From DASQQQ01 sp036390995 (GTDB lineage Bacteria > Actinomycetota > UBA4738 > HRBIN12), in assembly GCA_036390995.1 (NCBI GenBank), contig DASWAT010000169.1, positions 1 through 27,400 of the forward strand: DNA of 27,400 nt, in the 5' to 3' direction. The notes under the pieces were generated by a model. That model was not told the DNA's origin. It was given only the letters and a program-made list of their open reading frames with translations, and searched no databases. Shown here piece by piece: positions 8,343 through 16,411 of this stretch. Made by a program: the position numbers and the translations under genes. The stretch's first letter is position 1, and every line of letters starts with the position of its first letter.

Positions 8343-8714
8343 ATGCACCCCATGGCCATCCTGGGGATCGCGCTCGGCGCCGGCGCGGTCATATACGCAT
8401 TGTCCCTGCGGGACGCCGACGAGACCCTGGCGCTGCGTCCGTCGCCCGACGACGGTGAGGGGGACGCCACGCCGTCGCGGCCGAGGCGGAACAGGCCGCG
8501 GGCCGTGGGGTTCGGCGCGGGGGAGCTCGAACCCGCCGAGCCGGCGCCGTCCGTGTACGTGCCACTCGCCGCCGACGAGACCCCGTGGCAGCGCCGGGTC
8601 GCCGGACTGGTCGGGCTGATCGCGCTGGTGGCCGTCGCCGCGGCAGTGCTGGCCGGCGCCATCTACCAGGCGGGCCACGTCATCAACCAGACGATCGCGC
8701 GCTTCCTGAAGTAG
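8343..8714 (+). CDS. Small membrane protein of unknown function
   Basis: The 123-residue product has an N-terminal hydrophobic helix (residues 4-20), a polar Pro/Arg/Glu-rich linker of about 70 residues, and a second hydrophobic helix near the C-terminus (about 84-108; VGLIALVAVAAAVLAGAIY) followed by a short amphipathic end. No family was recognised. The ATG is chosen because GGAGAGG lies a few bases upstream; a second ATG three codons later is possible. A TACGCT hexamer (8318-8323) could be its -10. It diverges from the PDZ protease gene across 72 bases and converges on mreB, nine bases from its end. Confidence 0.65.
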   Translation: MHPMAILGIALGAGAVIYALSLRDADETLALRPSPDDGEGDATPSRPRRNRPRAVGFGAGELEPAEPAPSVYVPLAADETPWQRRVAGLVGLIALVAVAAAVLAGAIYQAGHVINQTIARFLK

Positions 8715-8723
8715 GCAGCCCCG

Positions 8724-9770
8724 TCACATCCGGTGCACGCGCATCCACCGCTCCTGCCCCGGGCGGTGCTTGCGGATCAGCTGGTACGAGGCCCGATAGT
8801 CGTCGAGATGGTCGAGGACGGCCCCGGCGCCCAGCACCACCGTTTCGAGCGGACGCTCGGTGAGGTGCACCGGGACCTCGCATTCCTGCGCGAGGAGAAG
8901 GTCCATGCCGCGCAACAGTCCACCGCCTCCCGTCAGGAACATGCCGGTCTCCAGGACGTCGTGGGTGAGCTCGGGAGGCGCCTCGGCCAGGGTGCGTCGG
9001 GCCGAGGCCACGACCTTCGCCACCGGCTCGCTCATGGCCTGCCGTACCTCGTCGTCCGTGATCCGCACCTCGACCGGGGCGCCCGTGTCGAGGGCCCGAC
9101 CGATCACCGTGGCGGTCTGCCGGTGCGGGGTCGGGAACGCGGAGCCGATCGCGATCTTCAGCTCCTCCGCCGCCTTCTCCCCGATCGCGACGCCGTACTC
9201 GCGCTTCACTCGATCCTGGATGGCCGCGTCGAAGTCGAACCCACCGATCCGGACCGAGCTGCCGCTCACGACCCCGCCCATCGACACCACGGCCATCTCG
9301 GTGCTGCCCCCTCCGATGTCGATGATGAGGTTGCCGACGGGCTCGTTGATCGGCAGTCCGGCCCCGATGGCCGCCGCCAAGGCCTCCTCGATCAGGACCA
9401 CGCCGCGGCCGCCCGCGAACCGCACGGCCTCCTCGACGGCCCGCCGTTCGACCTCGGAGCTCTCGGACGGGACGCACGCCACGACGCGTGGCTTGGGGAA
9501 TCGCGAGACGCCCACCCGCCGCAGGACCACCTCGATCATCCGTTGGGTCACGTCGAACTCGGTGACCACCCCATGACGAAGCGGCCGGACCGCCACCACG
9601 CTGCCCGAACGCCCGCCGATCATCTGCCAGGCCTCGTCGCCCATGGCCTCGATGCGCCCGGTGGATGCGTTCATGGCCACGACCGTGGGCTCGTTGAACA
9701 CGATCCCCTCGCCTTGCCGGTACACCAGGGTGTTCGCGGTGCCCAAGTCGATCGCGATCTCGCGGCTCAC
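8724..9770 (-). CDS. mreB: MreB-like rod-shape determining protein (actin fold)
   Basis: The 348-residue protein has the length and motifs of MreB/Mbl: the first phosphate motif IAIDLGTANTLVY, the connect motif EALAAAIGAGLPI, the second phosphate motif IIDIGGGSTEMAVVSMGG and the adenosine motif GMFLTGGGGLLRGMD. MreB polymerises under the membrane and guides cell-wall synthesis. No mreC, mreD, rodA or pbp gene lies nearby, so this may be a stand-alone paralog. The GTG start overlaps the moaE stop by one base (TAGTG), implying translational coupling with that unrelated gene. Confidence 0.92.
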   Translation of the reverse strand: MSREIAIDLGTANTLVYRQGEGIVFNEPTVVAMNASTGRIEAMGDEAWQMIGGRSGSVVAVRPLRHGVVTEFDVTQRMIEVVLRRVGVSRFPKPRVVACVPSESSEVERRAVEEAVRFAGGRGVVLIEEALAAAIGAGLPINEPVGNLIIDIGGGSTEMAVVSMGGVVSGSSVRIGGFDFDAAIQDRVKREYGVAIGEKAAEELKIAIGSAFPTPHRQTATVIGRALDTGAPVEVRITDDEVRQAMSEPVAKVVASARRTLAEAPPELTHDVLETGMFLTGGGGLLRGMDLLLAQECEVPVHLTERPLETVVLGAGAVLDHLDDYRASYQLIRKHRPGQERWMRVHRM

Positions 9771-10192
9771 TAGCTCCCCATCACCCAGTGCGACTCACCG
9801 TCGCCGAGGTGTTCCTTCTTCCAGATCGGGACGTCCTCCTTCAGGCGCTCGATCCCATGCCGGCAGGCCTCGAACGCCTCCGACCGGTGCGGGGAGGAGC
9901 ACGCGACGATCACGGACACCTCCCCGATCGCCAGGTCCCCGGTGCGGTGCAGAAGCGCCACACGCCGAACGGGCCACTTCGAGAACATCTCGGCGGCGAT
10001 CTCGCGGAGCCGTCGCTCCGCCAGCTCGTTCCACGCCTCGTACGTGAGGCCCGTCACCGAGCCAGCGGCCGAGTGGTCCCGCACGGTGCCAAGGAACACG
10101 CAGGTCCCGCCCGAGGCGGGGTCGGAGACGAAGTCGACCGCCTCCTGCGCCGCGATGGGGTCGGTGGTGATCCGAACGAGCAGCTCCAGCAC
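9770..10192 (-). CDS. moaE: Molybdopterin synthase catalytic subunit MoaE
   Basis: The 140-residue protein matches MoaE in full length. MoaE, with the thiocarboxylated MoaD, inserts two sulfurs into cyclic pyranopterin monophosphate to make molybdopterin. Visible signatures are GGTCVFLGTVRDH (about 28-40), TYEAW (50-54), the AIGEVSVIVACSSPHR strand and loop, and the active-site stretch LKEDVPIWKKE with the expected lysines (Lys118 and Lys125/126). No moaD, moaA, moaC or molybdoenzyme gene is in the window. The start is a GTG, and the gene is divergent from the zincin gene with 63 bases between. Confidence 0.93.
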   Translation of the reverse strand: MLELLVRITTDPIAAQEAVDFVSDPASGGTCVFLGTVRDHSAAGSVTGLTYEAWNELAERRLREIAAEMFSKWPVRRVALLHRTGDLAIGEVSVIVACSSPHRSEAFEACRHGIERLKEDVPIWKKEHLGDGESHWVMGS

Positions 10193-10243
10193 CCGGCCAT
10201 TGTAGGGACCGGGCGCGCCGCGGGCCGATCCGAGCGTCGCGGC

Positions 10244-10249
10244 TAGGAT
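10244..10249 (+). promoter_or_regulatory. Candidate -10 element for leaderless zincin mRNA
   Basis: TAGGAT ends six bases before the GTG at 10256, the position expected when transcription starts at the start codon. No Shine-Dalgarno sequence is seen. An ATG at 10248 would give only a three-codon frame. Confidence 0.45.
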
Positions 10250-10255
10250 GGCCGT

Positions 10256-11452
10256 GTGAGCGAGCCGCAGCAGCCGGAACCGCGACAGCCCGGGCCGTTC
10301 GGGGTGCCGATGGGGGACATCTGGAACGACGTCCCCCTGTTCCGCGAGATCCAGCGCGTCCTCCTGTCCTCCACCGGCCCGGTGAACTGGGAGCTGGCGC
10401 GACAGGTGGCCGTGGCCTCGGCCTCGTGGGATCGCGAGGACCCGGTTCCCACCGAGGAGGATCGCCGGACGTTCGAGGAAGCCGTCCGCGTGGCCGAGCT
10501 ACAGGTTGCTGGGTTCACAGGTCTCGAGGCTCCCTCGGACGTCGCTCGTGTGGAGGCGGTTCGACGGGCCCAGTGGATCCAGGCCAACGTCGAGGGGTTG
10601 AAGGCACTGATCGAGCCCGCGGCCGGGAGGCTCGCGGAAGCCGTGGGGCGTGCGCAGCTGGAGTCGGCCCCCGAGGAGGCGGCGGGGTTCACCAGCCAGC
10701 TCATGCAGCAGCTCTCGCCCCTCCTTCTCGGCGCGCAGGTCGGATCGGTCCTCGGCTACCTCGGCCAGCACGTGCTCGGGCAGTACGACATCGCGGTGCC
10801 CCGCGAGGGCGCGAACCCGTTGCTGTTCGTGGTACCGAACATCGCCGCCTTCGAGAAGGACTGGAGCCTGCAGGCCACGGAGTTCCGGACGTGGGTGGCG
10901 CTGCACGAGGTGACTCACCGGTTCGAGTTCGGTCGCTCCTGGGCCCTCCCCCGGTTCCGGGAGCTGCTCGACGACTTCCTGTCCACCCTGCAGGTCGACG
11001 TGGGCTCGCTGCAGGCGCGGCTCGAGTCGATCGATCCCTCGGACCCCGAGGCCATGCAGCGGATGTTCGAGAGCGAGGAGGGGTTGTTCGGCACGGTGCT
11101 GGACGCCGAGCAGCGGATCAAGCTCGGCCGGATCCAGGCCTTCATGTCCGCGGCCGAGGGCTACGGCGACCATGTGATGCATGCCGTCGGGCGCCATCTG
11201 CTCTCCACCTACGGGCAGATCGAGGAAGCCATGCGCCGGTACCGGGAGTCCGAGCACGCCGACCCGGTCTTCGAACGCCTCCTCGGGATCGAGATGAAGC
11301 GGGATCAGTACCGGATGGGGAAGAGATTCTGCGATGCGGTCGTCGACCTGACCGACGAGCAGACGCTGGCCCGCATGTGGGACTCGCCCGAGTCGCTGCC
11401 CTCGCTGCCGGAGCTCGAGGAGCCGAGGCTGTGGCTCGCCAGGATCGCGTGA
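10256..11452 (+). CDS. Zincin-like metalloprotease (DUF2342, 'F420 biosynthesis-associated' family)
   Basis: The 398-residue protein carries the zinc-protease motif HEVTH (about residues 217-221) in the setting WVALHEVTHRFEF, and a later AEGYGDHVMHAVG segment that probably supplies the third metal ligand. This is typical of the actinobacterial DUF2342/zincin_2 family, whose name mentions coenzyme F420 but whose substrate is not established. No signal peptide is seen, so it is probably cytosolic. The family neighbours the PDZ protease and UPF0182 genes in mycobacteria (Rv3195); here mreB, moaE and a small membrane protein gene intervene. The GTG start appears leaderless. Confidence 0.88.
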   Translation: MSEPQQPEPRQPGPFGVPMGDIWNDVPLFREIQRVLLSSTGPVNWELARQVAVASASWDREDPVPTEEDRRTFEEAVRVAELQVAGFTGLEAPSDVARVEAVRRAQWIQANVEGLKALIEPAAGRLAEAVGRAQLESAPEEAAGFTSQLMQQLSPLLLGAQVGSVLGYLGQHVLGQYDIAVPREGANPLLFVVPNIAAFEKDWSLQATEFRTWVALHEVTHRFEFGRSWALPRFRELLDDFLSTLQVDVGSLQARLESIDPSDPEAMQRMFESEEGLFGTVLDAEQRIKLGRIQAFMSAAEGYGDHVMHAVGRHLLSTYGQIEEAMRRYRESEHADPVFERLLGIEMKRDQYRMGKRFCDAVVDLTDEQTLARMWDSPESLPSLPELEEPRLWLARIA

Positions 11453-11477
11453 GCGGCCGGGCGCGTGCCCCCTCCGC

Positions 11478-11483
11478 TATCCT
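11478..11483 (+). promoter_or_regulatory. Candidate -10 element before the two-domain protein gene
   Basis: TATCCT ends nine bases before the ATG at 11493, with no Shine-Dalgarno sequence between, which suggests a separate promoter and a very short leader despite the nearby upstream gene. Confidence 0.4.
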
Positions 11484-11492
11484 TTCCGCCCG

Positions 11493-12293
11493 ATGACCGT
11501 CGGCGAGCTCGTCTTCGCGAACGTCGTGGACCAGCGCGTCCACGACGTCCAGGGCGATGGTGGCCCCGCCGGGATCTACCTCCTCGGCGCCCCGGGTCGG
11601 GCACTTCCGTTCACGATCTACCGGGCGTGGAAGGTCGGCACCGGCATGGTGACCGAGGAGGTGCGGTTCTGGGGTCCCTCGGGGCGGTCGGTCTACCGGT
11701 GGGGACCGAAGGCGCGCCGGATGCTGGGCACGATGGATCTGACCGAGGAACGGGACCTGATCGAGGACGCCCACCTCGACGAGTCGGGGATGTACGTGGC
11801 CTCGTTCGTCATCGACGGCGAGGTCGTCGGTGAGATCGAGGTCCCCGTCTACCTCCAGCAGGCGCCGGTGAAGCTCCCGAAGGAGGTCGAGGACGGCCTG
11901 CGCAAGTCCGACGTGATCTTCGTGGGCGTGGAGCAGGATGGGAACCGGCGCACGGCGCCCGTCTGGTTCGCGTACAAGAACGGGAAGATCTACGTGCTGT
12001 CGAAGAACGAGCGGGGCCCCGAGGAACAAACGGTCCCGGGGATCCCGGGCGCCACGGAGGTCGTGGTCGTGACCCGCCGCAAGGCAAACGTCCCGGAGAC
12101 CCGCGGTCGCGACACCGCGCTCGGCGAGTTCTACGCCACGGTGCGCTCGCTCGAGGGTGTCGAGTGGGAGGAGGCCGCGAAGATCCTGGCCGACCGGCGC
12201 CGCAGCCGTGTCGGACCGCCCGACGACTCGATCCAGCGCTGGCGCGGTGCGTGCACGATCGGCGAGCTCACGCCGATCGTGCCCGGCTCGTAG
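11493..12293 (+). CDS. Uncharacterised two-domain protein, C-terminal PNPOx-like split barrel
   Basis: The 266-residue protein seems to have two parts. Residues 20-130 are strand-rich (IYRAWKVGTGMVTEEVRFWG; SGMYVASFVIDGEVVGEIEV) and resemble an Ig-like or C2-like sandwich. Residues 135-240 (DVIFVGVEQDGNRRTAPVWF, then AYKNGKIYVLSKN) look like the flavin/pyridoxamine-phosphate-oxidase split barrel found in many actinobacterial proteins. No catalytic claim can be made. It lacks a signal peptide. It follows the zincin gene by 40 bases on the same strand and ends before a strong hairpin. The fold assignment is by pattern only; alternatively this is a lineage-specific hypothetical. Confidence 0.7.
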   Translation: MTVGELVFANVVDQRVHDVQGDGGPAGIYLLGAPGRALPFTIYRAWKVGTGMVTEEVRFWGPSGRSVYRWGPKARRMLGTMDLTEERDLIEDAHLDESGMYVASFVIDGEVVGEIEVPVYLQQAPVKLPKEVEDGLRKSDVIFVGVEQDGNRRTAPVWFAYKNGKIYVLSKNERGPEEQTVPGIPGATEVVVVTRRKANVPETRGRDTALGEFYATVRSLEGVEWEEAAKILADRRRSRVGPPDDSIQRWRGACTIGELTPIVPGS

Positions 12294-12314
12294 GGAACGC
12301 TCGTCACCGGACGG

Positions 12315-12344
12315 TCCGAGGGGGCCGCTCCCGGCCCCCTCGGA
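12315..12344. terminator. Bidirectional terminator hairpin between convergent genes
   Basis: A perfect 13-bp stem (12315-12327 with 12332-12344) closes a four-base loop, CTCC. It fills the 67-base gap between converging genes, where one symmetric hairpin can serve both. There is no long U-run, as is common in GC-rich actinobacteria. Confidence 0.75.
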
Positions 12345-12360
12345 CGCACGCACCGCTCGC

Positions 12361-15300
12361 CTATGGCGACGGCGTGAGGGTGGGGCAGTTCGGCGCAGTC
12401 GCTCCGTTCGAGTCGACGCAGTTGATCCGGCCGTTGGGCGCGGCGTTCACGAACGGGCTGAGGGGCGATCGAGCCGCGATGTAGTCGGCGGCCACCTGAT
12501 CCATGATGTCCTGGGTGGTCATGCGGCTTGTGAAGACGGGGTATCCGTCGCCACCGCTCGCCATGAAGTCGTTCTCGGCGATCTTGTACGTCGACGCCGA
12601 CGTCAGATCGACGGAGGTCGCCGAGCACGTCCCATCTGCGTTCGCGAAGACCGCCGATGTCACCCGGCTCCCGGCGGCCGCCGCGATGTCGTACGTGAAG
12701 CACAGCCCCGACACCTGCGGGAACCGGCCGTCGACGGCCGGCATCCTCGAGACGCCGTTCTCGAGCATCGTCTTCAGCTCAGCCCCGTTCACGTCGAGGG
12801 TCACGACGACGTTGCCGAACGGAAGGACCCCGAGGACCTGGCCGCGGGTGATCGGATAGGGCGGTGGAGTGTAGGCGGGGCAGAAGTCGCTCGGGCTGTC
12901 CGTGGTCGGGCATGTGAGGTCGGCACGGAGGCCACCCGAGTTCGTGATCGCGAAGTCGACGCCGATCGAGGCATAGGTTCCCAGCATCGAGTCGGTGACG
13001 ACGTTGCCCACGAGCGACTCGCACGTACGCCCGGTGCTACCCCCGCACTGGTCGGCGCGCGGGATGGGCTTCGTCGAGTTGCCGATCACGGTGCTGAAGA
13101 TCGGCGCGAGCTGGGCGTTCAGGTCGTCGATCCGGGCCTGGATCTCCGGGTCCGGTGTCATGCCGATGTCCCACGGCTTGTGGAAGTCGGCGGTCTTGTA
13201 GACGACCTTCTTCGTGCTGGGATCGATCACGAGCCGGATCCGCGTGAATCGGATGCCCTTGCCTCGGTTCTCGGTCACGAGCACGCCGTTCGGGCGGAGC
13301 GCGTCCACCTGGAGGTCGTTGTGGTCCCCGATCACGGCGTCGACGTTCGTCAGGCTGTCGGCGATGTCGACGATCGGCCCGGTGGGATCCGAGGTCGTCC
13401 CCCCGGTCGCCCCCTCGTGGCAGACGACGATGATCGTGTTCACGCCCTTCGCCTTGAGCCGCGCGGCCTCGGCGTTCACCGCGGGGACGATCGGGCGGAC
13501 CTCGAAGGGACCGAGGTTGCCGGGGAAGATCAAGCTGGGGGCCGCCTCCGTGGTGCAGCCGATGACGCCGAGCTTGCCACCGTCGAACGTGGTCGAGAAG
13601 ACCGTCGACGGAGACCACTCGGGCGGCGTCGTCCCGTCGGGGTAGACGACGTTCGCCGTCAGCATCGGGAAGTCCGCGAGCGGGATCAGCTGGGTCCGCA
13701 GGTACTGCTCACCCCGGTCGAAGTTGTGGTTCCCGATCCCGTCGGCATCGATCCCCATGAGGTTCATGATCGGAGGTGTCGGCTTGTCGCCGAAGAAGTT
13801 CGAGATGGGGGGAGTAGCGCCACCGAAGGAGTCACCGCCGGCGATGGTGATCGACCCGTTCGGAGCCTCCGCCCGGTACACGTCGAACCACGGCTTGAGG
13901 AACGCCGCTCCGCCGATCGCGAAGCTCGGGTTCGTGGCCGGTGCCGGTAGGTTGTCTGCCGCCTCCGTCAGCGGGACCAGCTGCGCGTGCCAGTCGCTGA
14001 TGTTGAGGATCGTCCACGTCTTCAGGGAAGGCCTCGTCGTGAGCTGGGTGAGGATCGTGCCACGGGCGTTCTGCGGCCCCGGGTAGCCTTGGAGGAACGC
14101 GATCGTGGGCGCGAGGTCCACCGCGCGGATCCCGGCCACCGGGTTCTGGTGGCGGATGCCCGGACCAGCCGCCACGAACGTGCCGTGCATGTTCACGTTG
14201 TGGGCCAGGTCGACCAGCTCGGGCAGGTACCCGTGCTGGCCGAAGAACTGCGAGAAGGCGATCCGCTGCCCGGGCGTGGCCGCGTCGAACTGGTACGGCG
14301 GCCGCAGGACCACCACCACGTCGCCGCTGCGGTTCGGGTGCAGCGAATCGCTGCCGTCGACGTCCCTCAGGTCCTCCTTCTTCAGGACGGCGCTCACGAC
14401 CTGCTTCCCCGGGTTCGCCGGGTCGGTCAGGTTCTGGAAGGCGGCCATCGCTGCGTTCCGTACCTGCTCATACGTGGTGCCGCTCGGCAGCGTCGGGTTC
14501 ACGTAGATCTGGACGGTTCCGCCCGCCCAGCATGCCTTCGCCAGGTCCGTCGTGGTAGCGCCGCAGTTGCTCGCGGTGTTCCCGCCGCTCGCCTGGAGCG
14601 AGATCCCGCCCACCTGGGCGTCGAACAGGACTTGCCGAGCGTTCACGGCCTCCCATTGCGGGGCGAATCCGTGATCCGAGGACGCGAACACCGCGGCGTT
14701 GGACATGAACGATCTCGTGAGCGCGAGCTTCTCGTCGGCGCCCTCGTACGCGCTGCGGATGTACCCCTCGCGGATCGACAGGCGGCCGTCCTTCGTCCCG
14801 TCACCGTTCAGGTCGTCGTAGTAGGGGTTCGGATCGCCGTCCATGTCGGTCGGCGTGACCAGGCCCATGAACTGATGGGAGAACTCGTCGGTCACCGGGA
14901 AGCCGACCAGCGCGAGGTCTGTGTCGGGTTGCAGGGTGCCGAGGATGTACTCGAGCACCGCGTCGCCGTAGGCCTTCTCCAGATCGCGGCCCTGCTGGAC
15001 GTAGGTCTCCTCGTCGATGATCCCCGCCTCGAGGGGGGCGAAGTCCGCCGAGACGGCCGTGGGCAGGTTGTCGGCGATGTACTTCTCCAGACTGTTCTCG
15101 CCCGCGCCGCCGGCCGGCAGCGCGTTGCAGGCGGCGGTCGCGCACGTGGCGATGACGCGCTCGACCGACGTGAAGTACAGCTTGAACGAGGACAGGTCAG
15201 GCGCCAGCGTGATCAGCTTCGTGTAGAACCCTGCGGTCTGTCCGGCGCGGGCTCCGATCAGGCCGTCGGCGCCCATGAGCCTGATCTCCTCGAAGTCGCC

Positions 15301-16137
15301 GACGGCCAGGTCGACGGCCTTCAGGCTGGCGTCCTTGCCCGCCCAGGCCGGGTCGAGGATCACGTGGTCGTACGCCGCCGTCCCGTCGACGTCGCTGTCG
15401 TAGACGTACACGTTGTAGACCCTGGTCGGGTTCTGCGCCGCGAACGTCGTCGTGATGGTGAGATCGGACTCTTTGGGTGCGGCCGCAGGGTCGCCGGCGG
15501 GAACGTTCGTCCACCCGGCGGCCGGGGCGAAGGATGCCACCTGGTACGAGATGCCGAACGCGGCCGCGCCCGCCTGCTCGGTGGCGTCGAGGGGTGCAGC
15601 CAGCACCCCGCGGGTGGAGAAGAAGTTCGTGAAGTCCACCGTCGGACCGGTGATGTTCGCGCTCCGGCCCCCGACCCACTCGATCTGCGCGACCTTCTTC
15701 CCGGCCCGTTCCGCCGCGTTCGCGATCGTGTCGGCCTGCAGGACGCCTGCGCCCGAGAAGCTCGTGCGGTTCGTGAACGCATCCCCCGCGCGGAAGAACG
15801 TGTTGTTCGTGGACCCGTGCTCGCTGGGATACGTGCCGGTGGCCAGCGTGTACCAGCCGACGCCGGTGTTCGGCGGGAAGGCCTGGACCAGGCCGTTCGC
15901 GCCGCGCACGCCCTGCGCCATGAGCGAGGAGTACGTGGGCATGACGCCTTGTGCCGCATACTTTTCCATGAGGTCGGGACGCATCCCGTCCGAGGCGAAG
16001 AAGATCACCTTCGATGCGCTCGGCTTCCCAGGACCGCTCGGCGCCGACTTGGCCGCCAGGGCCGACGGCCCGAGTGCCGCCAGCATGGCGAGGGTGCTGA
16101 GGATCGCTACGAGCGACGTACCGGTGCGTCTGCGCAT
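12361..16137 (-). CDS. Secreted fusion of nucleotide pyrophosphatase/alkaline phosphatase domain and 5'-nucleotidase
   Basis: The 1258-residue protein has a Sec signal peptide (cleavage near ALA-A, residues 27-29). Residues 43-680 are an alkaline-phosphatase-superfamily domain of the phosphodiesterase/nucleotide pyrophosphatase kind: Asp50 in FFASDGMRPD, probable nucleophile Thr91 in PPNTGVGWYTLATGTYPSEH, Asp417 and His421 (TDEFSH), Asp488-His489 (SSDHG) and His651 (MHGTFVAAGPG). Residues 705-960 are a calcineurin-type metallophosphatase: ISDWHAQ, GGDSFGG, GNHNFDRG, VVCHEG and GDHND (usually GHTH). Residues about 1010-1225 form the 5'-nucleotidase C-terminal substrate domain (GNVVTDSML, SGGLRADL, ASGGDGYPVF). 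A DLNGDGTKDG stretch near 442-451 resembles an EF-hand loop. No cell-wall anchor is seen. GGAGGAGGG precedes the ATG. It likely hydrolyses nucleotides or nucleotide diesters outside the cell. Confidence 0.9.
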   Translation of the reverse strand: MRRRTGTSLVAILSTLAMLAALGPSALAAKSAPSGPGKPSASKVIFFASDGMRPDLMEKYAAQGVMPTYSSLMAQGVRGANGLVQAFPPNTGVGWYTLATGTYPSEHGSTNNTFFRAGDAFTNRTSFSGAGVLQADTIANAAERAGKKVAQIEWVGGRSANITGPTVDFTNFFSTRGVLAAPLDATEQAGAAAFGISYQVASFAPAAGWTNVPAGDPAAAPKESDLTITTTFAAQNPTRVYNVYVYDSDVDGTAAYDHVILDPAWAGKDASLKAVDLAVGDFEEIRLMGADGLIGARAGQTAGFYTKLITLAPDLSSFKLYFTSVERVIATCATAACNALPAGGAGENSLEKYIADNLPTAVSADFAPLEAGIIDEETYVQQGRDLEKAYGDAVLEYILGTLQPDTDLALVGFPVTDEFSHQFMGLVTPTDMDGDPNPYYDDLNGDGTKDGRLSIREGYIRSAYEGADEKLALTRSFMSNAAVFASSDHGFAPQWEAVNARQVLFDAQVGGISLQASGGNTASNCGATTTDLAKACWAGGTVQIYVNPTLPSGTTYEQVRNAAMAAFQNLTDPANPGKQVVSAVLKKEDLRDVDGSDSLHPNRSGDVVVVLRPPYQFDAATPGQRIAFSQFFGQHGYLPELVDLAHNVNMHGTFVAAGPGIRHQNPVAGIRAVDLAPTIAFLQGYPGPQNARGTILTQLTTRPSLKTWTILNISDWHAQLVPLTEAADNLPAPATNPSFAIGGAAFLKPWFDVYRAEAPNGSITIAGGDSFGGATPPISNFFGDKPTPPIMNLMGIDADGIGNHNFDRGEQYLRTQLIPLADFPMLTANVVYPDGTTPPEWSPSTVFSTTFDGGKLGVIGCTTEAAPSLIFPGNLGPFEVRPIVPAVNAEAARLKAKGVNTIIVVCHEGATGGTTSDPTGPIVDIADSLTNVDAVIGDHNDLQVDALRPNGVLVTENRGKGIRFTRIRLVIDPSTKKVVYKTADFHKPWDIGMTPDPEIQARIDDLNAQLAPIFSTVIGNSTKPIPRADQCGGSTGRTCESLVGNVVTDSMLGTYASIGVDFAITNSGGLRADLTCPTTDSPSDFCPAYTPPPYPITRGQVLGVLPFGNVVVTLDVNGAELKTMLENGVSRMPAVDGRFPQVSGLCFTYDIAAAAGSRVTSAVFANADGTCSATSVDLTSASTYKIAENDFMASGGDGYPVFTSRMTTQDIMDQVAADYIAARSPLSPFVNAAPNGRINCVDSNGATAPNCPTLTPSP

Positions 16138-16411
16138 GGCTTGCCCTCCTCCTGTGGCTCGATCGCAACGAGGACAACAACTTCCTCGGTCCGGAGGACC
16201 GGGAGGTGCCGGAACGAAGAACGGATGGAGTTGCGAGACGGAACGGAAAAGGCATCGGCCATGACCCGACGTCTCGATGGCTCACGCGGACGCAAGAGCC
16301 GCGACTCCCCTCTCAGCCGGCCTTCCCCGGAGACACGGCACATCGGCGTGCGGTAGCGCAACTCTAGCGCGGAACCGCGCTCCGCGGTCAAACGCCCTGG
16401 CGGAACGGCCC
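16138..16411 (-). other. 274-base intergenic and 5' leader region
   Basis: This gap separates the aroF stop from the secreted phosphatase start, both on the minus strand. It has the phosphatase ribosome site near its left end, a small GGTCC/GGACC dyad near 16190, a GGCTC/GAGCC dyad near 16280-16300 and GC hairpins near 16366-16387. No convincing coding frame or known riboswitch was recognised. A promoter for the phosphatase gene probably lies here. Confidence 0.5.
16366..16387 (-). terminator. Candidate aroF terminator hairpin
   Basis: AGCGCGG/CCGCGCT (16366-16372, 16375-16381) and the overlapping CCGCG/CGCGG (16375-16379, 16383-16387) are alternative stems 25-45 bases beyond the aroF stop. 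Loops are very short and the downstream tract is only weakly T-rich, so the call is tentative. Confidence 0.35.

Noticed and set aside
10248..10259. Three-codon frame ATG GCC GTG TGA just before the zincin gene
   Set aside because: It overlaps the putative -10 and the probable transcription start, so it would not be on the mRNA.
12157..13950. 597-codon plus-strand frame through the 3' half of the phosphatase gene
   Set aside because: No family match by eye, runs across a strong terminator and two real genes; a shadow frame.
16220..16350. Plus-strand stretch with GGACGCAAGAGCC and CAGCCGGCC, reminiscent of a c-di-GMP-I (GEMM) riboswitch
   Set aside because: The paired upstream strand and the tetraloop receptor pattern are incomplete, and no plus-strand gene follows; it lies in the minus-strand leader of the phosphatase gene. 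A covariance-model search would settle it.
13987..16356. Long open frame (789 codons) on the plus strand opposite the secreted phosphatase
   Set aside because: It is Arg/Gly/Val/Leu/His-rich without any domain and mirrors a gene with clear motifs; GC-rich codon bias keeps the opposite frame open.
16107..16391. 94-codon minus-strand frame in the leader of the phosphatase gene
   Set aside because: It overlaps the phosphatase start in another frame, has no ribosome site and is Arg/Ser-rich; regarded as chance.
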